64,000 nt of DNA from Anaerolineae bacterium (GTDB lineage: Bacteria; Chloroflexota; Anaerolineae; Anaerolineales; E44-bin32): assembly GCA_011192015.1 (NCBI GenBank), contig DUET01000088.1, positions 1-64,000 on the forward strand, in the 5' to 3' direction. Shown in pieces: positions 33,740 through 43,361 of the stretch; position 1 is the first letter of the stretch, and every line of letters starts with the position of its first letter. The notes below the pieces were generated by a model that saw nothing but the letters and a program-made list of their open reading frames with translations, was not told where the DNA came from and did not search any database. The position numbers and the translations under genes were made by a program.

Positions 33740-34054
33740 TCACACCACGCCTCGCTTCCGATCCATGCGCTCCAGCTTCTCTCGTGCAACCGCATCCAGA
33801 TCCAAGCCCAGCAGATCCAGCGCGATGCAGCCCATCATGATGGCATCGAAGACCTCGATGCCGATCTCGTCCGGCGTGGGTGTTTTCTCCGTTGTATTGC
33901 GGACATAGCGTGGAGAAGTCCGTAGGCGCTTGTCGATCGCCTCCGCGACCTCGGTGGCCATGAAATCGAGGCAATCGGTGAGATCCGGATCATCCCACTG
34001 ATCGGCTTCGATCCATTTGGCGCGGTGTTCTCTGATGAGCTTTTGAATGTTCAT
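33740..34054 (-). CDS. MazG-like nucleotide pyrophosphohydrolase
   Basis: A 104-residue all-helical protein that fits the single-domain MazG-like/dUTPase-superfamily fold. The first acidic motif is EVAEAIDKRLR and the second is EIGIEVFDAIMMGCIALD, giving the ExxE...ExxD pattern that binds Mg for hydrolysis of (d)NTPs to NMPs. Such stand-alone enzymes clean the nucleotide pool. The basic end (AREKLERMDRKR) is typical. It stands alone on the minus strand, 150 bp downstream of the saccharopine-dehydrogenase-like gene's stop and separated from it by a hairpin. Confidence 0.75.
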   Translation of the reverse strand: MNIQKLIREHRAKWIEADQWDDPDLTDCLDFMATEVAEAIDKRLRTSPRYVRNTTEKTPTPDEIGIEVFDAIMMGCIALDLLGLDLDAVAREKLERMDRKRGVV

Positions 34055-34143
34055 CCGAAGAGGTTACAGCAAGAGTGAAAAGAGTACAAACCCGCTCTTG
34101 GAGATGGATTTACAGACCAATCGTCAATGATGGATCAAAACAT

Positions 34144-34172
34144 CCGCGCACAGCTGGGTATGCCGTGCGCGG
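34144..34172. terminator. Hairpin between the dehydrogenase and MazG-like genes
   Basis: An 8-bp stem CCGCGCAC / GTGCGCGG with a 13-nt loop. TTTATTTT follows on the plus strand and ATGTTTTG on the minus strand. It lies 35 bp after the stop of the minus-strand dehydrogenase gene, which it probably terminates. Confidence 0.6.
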
Positions 34173-34206
34173 TTTATTTTCATTAATTCTTCGGCATCAG
34201 CGCTGG

Positions 34207-35436
34207 TTAGCTGATCTCCTCGAGAACGTGGATGTCCCTCTTCTCTACTTCCTCGATGAAGCGATCGTAGCGTTCGCCGTCGAAGCAGTCTTCAGGAGCC
34301 ACGATGCCCTTTTCGGTGATCAATCCCCTGCCGACGAACAACGCGCCGATGGCGGCCGAGAAACCCGTCACCCGGCCCATGGAGGAGATGTCATTCTTGG
34401 TATCGGCTTCATCCCACATGTAGTAGTCGATCTGCTGCTTGCGGCCGTCCTTTTCCCCCACGACCGTGTTCCACATCACGCACACGTCTGTGTCCCCTTC
34501 GAGGGGCCTGAGACGGGGCTCGATGGTCTGGAAGAGCAGCTCGCGAGGTACGACGGGCACCCCGTCGACCTCGACCGGTTCCAGGTCCAACAGACCGCAC
34601 TCCTTGAGCGTTGCGATGCCCTGCCAATGCCCCGGCCAACGAACAGTCTTCTCCGCAAACTCCTTCAGATCCGGACGCGTGAAGATGAAGCTTGGCATGC
34701 CCGGCGTGACAGCAGCCTCCAAGGGCTCGTCCTTGCCGAACTTCGTGAAGCGGAAGGGCTCGAGATCGCTCATGGCATCGACCTCAACGACCTTGCCGCC
34801 CTTGATCACTTCCACCTTGAGCATGTACTCACGGAGCACGTGCCGAAACGCCCAGGTGATCATGTAGCGGAGCGGATGGCGCTGGCTGGCCTCCTTGGAC
34901 GGGATCCCGCCCACGCGTGCAATGGCGATATTCGCTCGATCCAGCTTGCGGATTCCCTCTCCGACCGTGATGTTGCTAATGCCCGGAGCGAAACCGATGC
35001 CCGACATGAAGGTCACGTCGTTCTTCAGGGCCGTCTCATGCAACCAATCGCCGTACTCATCAAGGCCCATACCCTTCGGAAGCACCAATCCCTCGGTTTC
35101 GTATTCGTCAGGACGTCGGTGGAATTCCTCCAGCATGTCGACGATATCCAGGCCGGCTTCGACAGCCGCCTGGGCTGTCAGGTAGCTGGTCCTGCGGTCC
35201 GGCAGCGTGTTCACGCCCACATCGTAGCGCTGCATGACCTTCTTGGTCTCCTCGCTGTTGGCGATATCGAGAGAGACCATCGTCACCTTATCGCTTCCGA
35301 GCCAATCCTTGACGCGCTGGAGCGATTTCTTCCTCCGGCCTACGAGGGCGACCTCGGTGACGTCATCCTGCTTGACGAGGTCCCACGCTACCGCGGCTCC
35401 CATCTTTCCGGAGCCTCCAAACACAATGATCTTCAT
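34207..35436 (-). CDS. Saccharopine dehydrogenase-family NAD(P)-binding protein
   Basis: A 409-residue oxidoreductase. The Rossmann start MKIIVFGGSGKMGAAVAWDL has the GGSGKMG nucleotide loop, followed by a D-rich second strand and the family core VNTLPDRRTSYLTAQAAVEAGLDIVDM, FMSGIGFAPGISNITVGEG and the C-terminal MGRVTGFSAAIGALFVGRG. Family members include saccharopine and carboxynorspermidine dehydrogenases and many uncharacterised enzymes; the exact substrate is unknown. The ATG at 35436 is chosen because GGGGGAGG lies 6 nt upstream. It appears monocistronic. Confidence 0.88.
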   Translation of the reverse strand: MKIIVFGGSGKMGAAVAWDLVKQDDVTEVALVGRRKKSLQRVKDWLGSDKVTMVSLDIANSEETKKVMQRYDVGVNTLPDRRTSYLTAQAAVEAGLDIVDMLEEFHRRPDEYETEGLVLPKGMGLDEYGDWLHETALKNDVTFMSGIGFAPGISNITVGEGIRKLDRANIAIARVGGIPSKEASQRHPLRYMITWAFRHVLREYMLKVEVIKGGKVVEVDAMSDLEPFRFTKFGKDEPLEAAVTPGMPSFIFTRPDLKEFAEKTVRWPGHWQGIATLKECGLLDLEPVEVDGVPVVPRELLFQTIEPRLRPLEGDTDVCVMWNTVVGEKDGRKQQIDYYMWDEADTKNDISSMGRVTGFSAAIGALFVGRGLITEKGIVAPEDCFDGERYDRFIEEVEKRDIHVLEEIS

Positions 35437-35670
35437 TCTTTCCTCCCCCAAAGGATTTCGAAGACGCATCAATAGGCATCCTTCGGATCCTTTGGTCGCT
35501 AAGATCGATCATCAAACACAAACCGCATCATGATAACGCGTCCCTACGAACACAGCAAGCATTTTCACCTACCATCTTGTGCCATGGAAATGAAAGCGAT
35601 TGTCCCAGGCATCCAGAACACGGGAATCGTGAGCATTGCGTATGGTGGTTGATCGATGTATGGAAAATCG

Positions 35671-38412
35671 CTACGGGCAAATGCAGCTTGGCGCGCCAAC
35701 TCTCCCGGCAGCCCACTCGCCACCGCTGGCCTCGCAGGCTTCCTGATCCAGATCCGGGCTGCAGGCCATCTCTGCCGGCTTCGGCTCCGGGTCGACAATC
35801 GGCACCCCGCATGTCTCCACGGGATCCTCGGGACCCTCCATCACTCCGAGCGAGATCCAGCATTGCTCCATGGAAGCCAGTTCGAACTTCCCGTGCGTCA
35901 ACTCCGGATTCAGTGCGACAAGTTCGGCGCTTTCACCATGCTGGAGAACGGCGATCTGCTCCGCTTCCACATAGTCGCTGGCCCGGCAGATGGGACTCCT
36001 GATTGCCGTGTAGAGGCAGAGTTCCTGATGCCCTTCCATTTGCGGCAGGGATCCCAGCTGGAAGGAGCGCCACAGGCCGGGTGTACAGAACGGTTCAAAG
36101 GCGCCTTCTCCCCCATCTATCTCTCCGACGACCCGCCAATAATACCGCCTGCCTGGCAGAGGGCTGACATCGAAGCTCGAGAAGAGCAGCTCGGTATCGG
36201 AAGTTGTCTGACTGAGTTCGAGATTCTCGGGGCCGATGAGATCAACACGCCAGCGGATCTGGCCCTCCGGGAGAGACTCCATGATCGACCATTCGAGGAG
36301 TGGGTCATCACCGATCTCGAAAACAGCGCCGCCGGATGGCGAGAATCCTGCCGGATGGAGGTAATCCTCACAAATGGCCATGGGCGGTTCGTATACTTGT
36401 GCCCCGCCCGGCAGTTCGATTTCAACTTCGGGGAGCAGCACGGCCAACGTCAGCAGAACTGCACCAAGGACAGCCCCGATAAGGGCGCCTACGACGGCGC
36501 TGCCTCTTGGGGAGAGCGCGGTAAATCGACCTGCGTAGCGTCCGCCGATCGCCCCAAGACCGATCAGCCCAAAGGGAATGAGGATCATCCAGGGCCATGG
36601 AAAGATCAAACAAAATCCGATGATCTGGTTCTCTGAGAATTCGGAGGTGTTCCCGCTTGCATCCGTTGCTGTGGCTGTGACGCGTGTGCAGGAAGCGATG
36701 GGAAAGAATGCGGGGATGGTGAAGTTCCCGCCGGCATCGGCGGTTGCCGCGTCGATGTACGTCCGGCCCTCGCCGTGACCGGAAGGATCCTGATCCGAAA
36801 CGAAGAGCTCGACAACGCAACCTGCGCAGGCCGTACCACTCACGCCGGTTGTTCCTGCCGAGGTGATTACCGGGAAATTGAGCAGCGCGTTCGCCCCCAT
36901 GTCCGTATCACCAGGATCGTTCGGATTGACGCCAACCGTCCCCAAATCAATGCCGAGCCCGGTATTACCGTAGATGCTGTTGCGACGGATGCTGTTCCTC
37001 AGCGCGTCCGTGTGAACCCAGATTCCAATGCCGTTTGTGTGGATGGTATTTCCGTGGACGGGATTGTCGTAGGAGTCATAACCGATCTGTATGCCCTCGG
37101 CGGTGTTGAACGCGATCAGGTTGCCCTCGTCAGGATTGAGCCCGCCGACAGCGTTATCGTGGGCTCCCCAGAGGATCTTTATTCCGAAGTTATTACCAAC
37201 TGCTGAAGCCCCGTCGACCGAAGTCCCGATCTTATTACCGATGACACTGTTGTCGTTGGCTGGCTGGGGAAACCAGATGCCGACCTCGTTGCCCGAGATT
37301 ACGTTTCCCTCTCCTGGCGCACTTCCCCCGATGATGTTTTCCTCTCCGAAGACATTGATACCTACGAAATTCGGGAGGTCCGTCGTCCCACTGAAGTCGG
37401 TTCCGATCATGTTTCCGAACACGGCGTTGCTGTTTTGCCCCAGGATCAGAGCCTGGCCATGGTTTCCCGAGATCAGGTTTCCCTCACCCGGGTTGGGCCC
37501 GCCGATGAGATTGAAATTCCCATCAACGCTGATCCCGTTGAGATTGGGGAGCGCAGTGTCGCCGGAGAGGTTGGTGCCGATGAAGTTGCCCGAGATCTCG
37601 TTCCTCTCGGATTCAATATCGATCCCCATGTTATTGCCTGATATCAGGTTTCGCTTTGAGGGATCAGCACCACCAATTCGTGTGCTATCCGCGCCGGCTT
37701 GAAGCATGATACCTGTGTCATTCATGAAACCGGGGCTTGTTCCCGTTCCCGTGGGATCTGTGCCGATGAAGTTTCCCTCGATGATTTGTTTTTCAGCGGC
37801 CGATAGAATCCCGATCACATTTCCGGAGATGACGTTCCCACGGATGATGTTCCTCGCATCCCAGAGCATCACGCCGTAGACGTTTCCCCCAGGAGTCCCG
37901 GATGCATCGACGCCGATGTAGTTCTTCTCGATACGATTGTTCTCACCCCCGCCAAGCACGCCTCCCCAGATGTGGATCGCTGCGCTCAGCGCCGTGCAGT
38001 TGAAACGCACGAAGCTTAAGCCAACGATGACGTTGTCGTTCGAAGCGATCCACAAACCCCGGCAGATCGTGTTTCCCCCGTCGAGGACGATCACCGGCGA
38101 TCCGGAATAACCGGATTGGGATGAGCCATCGATGCGGGTTTGATCATCGCTGATGGTCAGCATATCCGTCATCAGGATCACGTGCGGACCCGGTCCGGGA
38201 ATGTCGAACGTTATCGAATCAGATCCAGGATTGGCGTTGGCGGCGTCGATCGCCTCGCGCAGGGAACAATGGCTGTCATCGCAAGCGCCGTCGTCGACGT
38301 CGTCGGCAGCGTTGACCACGAAGGTGCTCGCATCGACGGATGGGGGGAAGGCGAAAAGAGCGAGCAACAAACTGGCGAGCCCGAGCAAACGGAATAAATG
38401 CCCCCTCTTCAT
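35671..38412 (-). CDS. CSLREA-domain, right-handed beta-helix surface protein (copy A)
   Basis: A 913-residue exported protein. The signal peptide is followed by the CSLREA domain (FVVNAADDVDDGAC...HCSLREAIDAANANPG) and a long beta-helix region built of repeated N-x-I-x-G-N units (for example GNVISGNVIG, GNLISGNHGQ), about residues 60-500. Then come a beta-sandwich (TGVSGTACAGCVVELFVSD), two membrane helices (PWPWMILIPFGLIGLGAIGG; VVGALIGAVLGAVLLTLAVLL) and an Ig-like plus Cys-rich tail ending APSCICP. GGAGGAGG precedes the ATG. The tail is shared with copy B 51 bp upstream, so the two are a tandem duplication in one operon. Possible roles are polysaccharide binding or adhesion; no enzyme motif was seen. 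Confidence 0.85.
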   Translation of the reverse strand: MKRGHLFRLLGLASLLLALFAFPPSVDASTFVVNAADDVDDGACDDSHCSLREAIDAANANPGSDSITFDIPGPGPHVILMTDMLTISDDQTRIDGSSQSGYSGSPVIVLDGGNTICRGLWIASNDNVIVGLSFVRFNCTALSAAIHIWGGVLGGGENNRIEKNYIGVDASGTPGGNVYGVMLWDARNIIRGNVISGNVIGILSAAEKQIIEGNFIGTDPTGTGTSPGFMNDTGIMLQAGADSTRIGGADPSKRNLISGNNMGIDIESERNEISGNFIGTNLSGDTALPNLNGISVDGNFNLIGGPNPGEGNLISGNHGQALILGQNSNAVFGNMIGTDFSGTTDLPNFVGINVFGEENIIGGSAPGEGNVISGNEVGIWFPQPANDNSVIGNKIGTSVDGASAVGNNFGIKILWGAHDNAVGGLNPDEGNLIAFNTAEGIQIGYDSYDNPVHGNTIHTNGIGIWVHTDALRNSIRRNSIYGNTGLGIDLGTVGVNPNDPGDTDMGANALLNFPVITSAGTTGVSGTACAGCVVELFVSDQDPSGHGEGRTYIDAATADAGGNFTIPAFFPIASCTRVTATATDASGNTSEFSENQIIGFCLIFPWPWMILIPFGLIGLGAIGGRYAGRFTALSPRGSAVVGALIGAVLGAVLLTLAVLLPEVEIELPGGAQVYEPPMAICEDYLHPAGFSPSGGAVFEIGDDPLLEWSIMESLPEGQIRWRVDLIGPENLELSQTTSDTELLFSSFDVSPLPGRRYYWRVVGEIDGGEGAFEPFCTPGLWRSFQLGSLPQMEGHQELCLYTAIRSPICRASDYVEAEQIAVLQHGESAELVALNPELTHGKFELASMEQCWISLGVMEGPEDPVETCGVPIVDPEPKPAEMACSPDLDQEACEASGGEWAAGRVGAPSCICP

Positions 38413-38463
38413 TTCATATCCTCCTCCACGCCGACCTGCTCAATTCCCCCCCTGTAGCGGTTG

Positions 38464-41136
38464 CTACGGGCAGGTGCAGCTCGGCGCGCCAACCCTCCCA
38501 CCGGTCCATTCCCCACCGCTGGCCTCGCAGGCTTCCTGATCCATATCCGGGCTGCATGCAGGAGGTTCATCCGGCTTTGGCTCCGGGTCGACGATCGGCA
38601 CATCACACGTTTCCACTGGATCTTCTGGCCCCTCCATCACCCCCAGCGAGATCCAGCACTGCTGCGCCGAGGCCAGCTCGAACTGCCCGTGCGTGAGCTC
38701 CGGATTCACCCCGACGAGCAAGGCGATCTCCCCATGTTCGAGAAGGGCTACCTGTTCAGCTTCCACGTAGTCGCTCTCCCGGCAGATGGGGTTCCTGATA
38801 GCCGTGTAGAGGCAGGAAGGCGGTGTTTCGGGCCCTTCGAAGGTCCAAGGAGGGGAACCGGGGGGAGGCGTTTCTCCGATCAAGAACGCCCTCCAAGGCG
38901 TGGGATCGCAGAAGGCTTGTCGCTCTCCCGCTGGATCGAGGATTTCACCCGAAAGGCGCCAGAGGTAATGGCTGCCCGGTTCCGGGGAAAGTCCGAAGTC
39001 AGAAAATGGCAGGCTCACGATCTCCGTGCTCAGGCCCTGTGAGGCTCCTTCAGGACCTTGCAGCTCAAGCTGCCACAGGATTGGCTCTTGCGGTGGATCC
39101 CCCAACCACTCCCATGCGAAGCTGAACTGATCATCCGGCAACACTTCGCCGTCTGCCGGAACGAAGCCTGTGGGATCAAGAAGGCGGTCGCAGATAGGCA
39201 GGCCGGGATCAGGCTGTTCCTCCGGCAAGAGGCTCCCAACGTGGATGAAGGGCAGCAAGAAGGCCAGGGCGCTGAGTCCGATGCCCAGGACCGACCCTCC
39301 CACCACCCCGACAACTGCAGGCCTTGCACCCGGAACACCTCGCGTGCGGCCAATGATGGCGCCAAGCAGCAGTCCAAACAGCCCAAGACCTACGGGGATG
39401 AGGACCACCGACAAGGGCGGCGTGACGAAGCACAACCCGGCCTGCTCATTGGCGCCAAATTCGGAGCTGTTGCCCAGAGGATCCGTCGCTCTGGCTGTGA
39501 TCAGGTCGCAATTGGAAACCAGGTTCACATCTAAGGGAACGACGAAGTTGCCGCTCGCGTCCGCGAAAGCCTCGCCGACGAAGGTCATGCCCTCGCCGTG
39601 GCCGGAGGGATCGCCGTCCGCCAGGAAAGCCTCCACCCGGCAGTCGGCACAGGCGGTTCCCGTGGCGGATGTGGTCGTCACCTGGTTGAAAACCGGGAAG
39701 TTGAGCAGTGTGTTCGGTCCTGCGTCGGCATCCCCTGGATCGTTGGCTGTTACGCCGTCCGGGGATAAATCCACCCCCAGTTCGCCGTTGTCGTGAATGC
39801 TGTTGCGGTTGAGCGTGATCCGCTCAGGGAAAGGTGGACCGGCGCAGCAGAAGGTTCCCAGAATGACGCCATCGCCCCCGTTCTGTGTGATCGTGTTCCC
39901 GCCAATGTAGTATGCCGTGGCGTCTGAGAGGATCATGACGCCGTGATTAACATTGTGGGCGATGAGATTTCCATGCCCCGGCGGATTCTTCCCGATGATG
40001 TTGTCGGACCCGCCCAGCGCGAAGACACCGATATCATTGCCCAGCGGCGCGCTTCCGCTGAGGTCCGTGCCGATCTTGTTGCCAATGACCTCGTTGCCAC
40101 TGGAGCTACTGCCCATGACGACGCCGTAGAGATCGTTCCCGGAGATCAGGTTGCCATCTGAGGTACCCGGTCCGCCGAGCACGTTGTTGATTCCCCCCAA
40201 TCCCACACCATACATGTTGGGCAAGGCTGCATCACCAACCAGGTTGGTTCCAATCCGGTTGTTGAGGATTACATTGGCGTCGGAGCCGACGTCAATCCCA
40301 ATGGCTGTGTTGCCGGAGATGACGTTTGCATCCGCAGGATGAGGTGACCCTATCGTGTTTCCATCTGCCCCGGCTTCAATGTAGATGCCGCGGTAGTTGC
40401 CCATTCCCGGGCCGCTGGCATCTCCCTGGTAATTCGTGCCGATGCGATTGTCGTAGATCGCCTGATCTCCAGCGAGAACATGGATTCCGTTCTCGTTGCC
40501 GGAGACGGCATTGCTCTGGATGGTCTGGCCTGCCGCACCGAGGAGGACTCCATCCCGGTTTCCATCAGGAGCACCGCTCGGATCGATCCCCAGGTAGTTG
40601 CGCAGGATCAAGTTGCCGCTCCCGCTGTTGACGACGATACCCGCAGCGATGCTGGCCCAAGCATGACGGAATCCGACGACGCTCAAATCCTGCACGGTAA
40701 TCTCGCTGGTGTCGATCCACAGGCCCACGGAGGGTGGGATGCATTCCGGAACATGCGTGAGGGGAGGTGGACTTGTTGGCAGAAATGCGGGCTTGAGAAC
40801 GATAACGGGCGTGTCTACGAAGTCGGGTTCCGAGCTGCCATCGACGGTCGTGCCAGAACTGGTGAACGCTGGAAGAAAGTGGCACAACGCGATTTCATGA
40901 GGCCCCGGACCCGGGATATCGAAGGTGATGGTCGGCGTTCCGGCCATGGTGTTGGCCCAGTTGATCGCTTCGCGCAGCGAACAATGCGCCGGGCTGCAAA
41001 AACCGTCATCGGCGTCGTCGACCGTGTTCACCACGATAATACCCCCACCAGCGTTTGCGGGTGCCGGATAGAGGCAGAAGATCAACGACAGCAGACAGAT
41101 GACCAAGATTGAGTAAGCGGGTTGGTGGAATTTCAT
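38464..41136 (-). CDS. CSLREA-domain, right-handed beta-helix surface protein (copy B)
   Basis: An 890-residue paralogue of the product at 35671. The signal peptide ends near APANA, followed by the CSLREA domain (IVVNTVDDADDGFC, HCSLREAINWANTMAG), beta-helix coils (GNLISGNDLYG; GNLIAHNVNHGVMIL), the TACADCRVEAFLAD sandwich, two helices (LSVVLIPVGLGLFGLLLGAI; VVGGSVLGIGLSALAFLL) and the Cys-rich end MDQEACEASGGEW. The tail beyond CLYTAIR is almost the same as in copy A, the beta-helix much less so. The ATG at 41136 is preferred to one two codons upstream because GGAG then has a 6-nt spacing. The C-terminal 100 residues probably fold as a disulfide-rich module facing outside. Confidence 0.85.
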   Translation of the reverse strand: MKFHQPAYSILVICLLSLIFCLYPAPANAGGGIIVVNTVDDADDGFCSPAHCSLREAINWANTMAGTPTITFDIPGPGPHEIALCHFLPAFTSSGTTVDGSSEPDFVDTPVIVLKPAFLPTSPPPLTHVPECIPPSVGLWIDTSEITVQDLSVVGFRHAWASIAAGIVVNSGSGNLILRNYLGIDPSGAPDGNRDGVLLGAAGQTIQSNAVSGNENGIHVLAGDQAIYDNRIGTNYQGDASGPGMGNYRGIYIEAGADGNTIGSPHPADANVISGNTAIGIDVGSDANVILNNRIGTNLVGDAALPNMYGVGLGGINNVLGGPGTSDGNLISGNDLYGVVMGSSSSGNEVIGNKIGTDLSGSAPLGNDIGVFALGGSDNIIGKNPPGHGNLIAHNVNHGVMILSDATAYYIGGNTITQNGGDGVILGTFCCAGPPFPERITLNRNSIHDNGELGVDLSPDGVTANDPGDADAGPNTLLNFPVFNQVTTTSATGTACADCRVEAFLADGDPSGHGEGMTFVGEAFADASGNFVVPLDVNLVSNCDLITARATDPLGNSSEFGANEQAGLCFVTPPLSVVLIPVGLGLFGLLLGAIIGRTRGVPGARPAVVGVVGGSVLGIGLSALAFLLPFIHVGSLLPEEQPDPGLPICDRLLDPTGFVPADGEVLPDDQFSFAWEWLGDPPQEPILWQLELQGPEGASQGLSTEIVSLPFSDFGLSPEPGSHYLWRLSGEILDPAGERQAFCDPTPWRAFLIGETPPPGSPPWTFEGPETPPSCLYTAIRNPICRESDYVEAEQVALLEHGEIALLVGVNPELTHGQFELASAQQCWISLGVMEGPEDPVETCDVPIVDPEPKPDEPPACSPDMDQEACEASGGEWTGGRVGAPSCTCP

Positions 41137-41663
41137 CGCCATCTCCTCTCAGGGTCGGTACGATGTGGTCGATTCGGCCATCTCATCCTGGATGATTGCT
41201 GCCCTGTGGATCAACTCGCGGTGGTCCATGCCGCGGCCTGTGGCATTCCGGGTTGCGGCACGGACTATACACGAGGTTGGAGTGTTGACATCAAGGTGAC
41301 GATTGAATTGGGGGTAAAGCATCTTCTCCAATGGACACCCCCAGTCATGCCGAAACGCATACTACACGATCCAACCCCTCGCAACCATCAATCCCAGTTC
41401 GACCTTGGATATGGATGCCCTAAAATGAGGTTACATCAAACTCGGGAAGAGTCAAACGCATACCTTCCAACTGTGCTGTCCATACCCATCGGACCCGGAC
41501 GATGGGCATCGCTCCCACATGCCGGTCGCCTGTAGATTAGCCGACGAACCGATCCAGGAGTTTCATGCGGACCAAGAAGGGGTCAAACTGCGCTGGAGAA
41601 GTGTTTCGGGGGGATTTCGAATCGGCTCTCCGCTTTGTGTTGGCGCTGGCCGAAGAAACTCAA
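41137..41663. other. Intergenic stretch, no gene supported
   Basis: 527 bp upstream of the beta-helix genes and downstream of the transglutaminase-like gene. Several open frames exist but none has a ribosome site or a recognisable product. A TATAGT box on the minus strand (41269-41264), with no good -35, could start the beta-helix transcript. Confidence 0.5.
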
Positions 41664-42332
41664 TCAAATTTCCTGGTCCACATCGTGCTCGAAATCGGCG
41701 TCTTGCTGCAATTTCCCGGCGATGGGATAGGTCTCCAGAAAGGTTTTGATCATGGCTTGGATCGGAACGTCATCGAATTCGCCGCGCTGCCGCACATACT
41801 CCATATGCCGCTTACCTTCACGATCGAAGGGATGGTAGAGCGAATCGCTGCGACCATCGAATTCGAGAGGCAACAAACCGAACTTGGCACACAATTCAAC
41901 GTTGAAGGCCGGCGTAGCCTTGACCCAACGTCCATCGAGGAAGATGGATGCGTAACCATGCCAGCAGAACAGATCTGTTTGCATCAACTCACGCATGCGT
42001 GCGGTCGAAAGGTGATTGCGCACGTCCGCGAATCCAAGCCGCGCGGGAATACCGACGCCGCGTAAAGCAGCCGTGAGCAAGATGGCCTTGCTCACGCACC
42101 AGCCGTATCCATGTTCGAGGGTCGTGGAAGCCTTGAGCCCTTCCACACTGAGATCGATGCGGTAGGGATCATAGCGGATGCCATCCCGCACGGCGTAGAA
42201 CAACTGCACCGCACGCTCGATATCACTTGCGGCTTCCGCCGTGTTCTGGTGCGTGAAATCAGCAACCAGGGGATGATCGAAATCGATCGTGGGTGTCGAT
42301 CGCAGGAAGGGCTGCACATCTTCAGTTTTCAT
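41664..42332 (-). CDS. Transglutaminase-like cysteine-protease-fold protein
   Basis: A 222-residue cytoplasmic protein of the transglutaminase-like superfamily: HGYGWCVSKAILLTAALRGVGIPARLGFADV carries the catalytic Cys, HGYASIFLDGRWVKATPAFN the His and the Asp equivalent (here Thr/Ala-Pro-Ala-Phe, so the third residue is uncertain). Such proteins in bacteria are peptidases or unknown hydrolases. The ATG at 42332 is 6 nt after a perfect TATAAT, so the mRNA may be leaderless; the in-frame ATG 7 codons upstream would lie before the -10. It is transcribed divergently from tpiA. Confidence 0.82.
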   Translation of the reverse strand: MKTEDVQPFLRSTPTIDFDHPLVADFTHQNTAEAASDIERAVQLFYAVRDGIRYDPYRIDLSVEGLKASTTLEHGYGWCVSKAILLTAALRGVGIPARLGFADVRNHLSTARMRELMQTDLFCWHGYASIFLDGRWVKATPAFNVELCAKFGLLPLEFDGRSDSLYHPFDREGKRHMEYVRQRGEFDDVPIQAMIKTFLETYPIAGKLQQDADFEHDVDQEI

Positions 42333-42338
42333 GGGACC

Positions 42339-42344
42339 ATTATA
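42339..42344 (-). promoter_or_regulatory. Perfect -10 box 6 nt before the transglutaminase-like ATG
   Basis: TATAAT on the minus strand, then GGTCCC and ATG. The expected start site is at the A of the start codon. The -35 is weak. No Shine-Dalgarno motif is present. Confidence 0.45.
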
Positions 42345-42412
42345 GCGCCGCATCTCTCCATTGCGCTATGCGCCTGTTTGGGTTGCCGTGATGCTCAGTC
42401 CTCCTATAGGTT

Positions 42413-42440
42413 TTGCACAGACCCGCTCCTGATTTACAAT
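42413..42440 (+). promoter_or_regulatory. Candidate promoter of tpiA
   Basis: TTGCAC (42413-42418), 16 nt and TACAAT (42435-42440), about 40 bp before the tpiA ATG. The -35 is mediocre and the -10 good. Confidence 0.4.
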
Positions 42441-42479
42441 TCATCCAATACGACCACGCGGTGGAAAGGTGGTTCTCCC

Positions 42480-43253
42480 ATGCGGCGACCGATCATAGCT
42501 GGAAACTGGAAAATGCATCTCGGCCGTCTGGATGAGGCGTTGCCGTTCGTACGCAGCATCCGCCATGCGTTGAATGAAATCGAGGGCGTGGATCGGGTCC
42601 TATGCCCACCCTATACCGTGCTGGCCGCGGTGGCGGAGGCGCTGGCTGCCACCAAGATCGGTGTGGGAGCACAGAACCTGCATTGGGAGGATCGCGGCGC
42701 CCATACCGGAGAAATCTCTCCAGGCATGCTCGCCGAATGCTGTCAATTCGTGATCATGGGCCATTCCGAACGGCGCGCCAGCGGAGGCGAGGGCGAAACC
42801 GATAAGGCCGTCCAGCGCAAGCTTCGCGCGGCCCTGGCGCATGGATTGACTCCCATTCTCTGCATCGGGGAGAACCTCGCCCAAAACGAAGCCGGCCAGA
42901 CGCACGAATTCGTCTCCTCCCAGATTCGATCGGCCTTGAATGACCTGAGCCCAGATGACGCGCAGAAGTGTGTGATCGCCTATGAACCGATCTGGGCCAT
43001 CGGCACAGGCAAGGCCGCCACGCCAGCCGATGCCAACCGCATCATCGGATTGACCGTGCGAGGTCCCATCGCCGAGATGTTCGGTGGAACGGTAGCCGAA
43101 GCCATCCGCGTGCAGTATGGGGGAAGCGTCAACGCAGACAACATTGCCGGCTTCATGGCCATGCCTGAGATTGACGGCGCGCTTGTGGGAGGTGCGAGCC
43201 TGAAACCGGATTTCGTCGAGCTGGTCAGGCGCGCTGCACCGACAACGGCTTAG
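42480..43253 (+). CDS. tpiA: Triosephosphate isomerase
   Basis: A 257-residue TIM barrel that interconverts dihydroxyacetone phosphate and glyceraldehyde 3-phosphate in glycolysis. MRRPIIAGNWKMH has the active-site Asn-x-Lys, MGHSERRASGGE the catalytic His, AYEPIWAIGTGKAATPADAN the catalytic Glu and the phosphate-gripping loop 6, and VQYGGSVNADN the last phosphate loop. All are intact. The ATG at 42480 is the family start; the frame is open upstream but there is no reason to extend it. It stands alone here instead of in the usual gap-pgk-tpi cluster. Confidence 0.97.
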   Translation: MRRPIIAGNWKMHLGRLDEALPFVRSIRHALNEIEGVDRVLCPPYTVLAAVAEALAATKIGVGAQNLHWEDRGAHTGEISPGMLAECCQFVIMGHSERRASGGEGETDKAVQRKLRAALAHGLTPILCIGENLAQNEAGQTHEFVSSQIRSALNDLSPDDAQKCVIAYEPIWAIGTGKAATPADANRIIGLTVRGPIAEMFGGTVAEAIRVQYGGSVNADNIAGFMAMPEIDGALVGGASLKPDFVELVRRAAPTTA

Positions 43254-43361
43254 GAAGAGAGCGAGCGGCCAACAACCCCGCTCAGCGAGATCTGCCCATC
43301 GGTCTAATTCGTCAAACTGTGCAAGTGGATCGATCAGCTCAGTTCGGGCGCGCGTTCCCTC

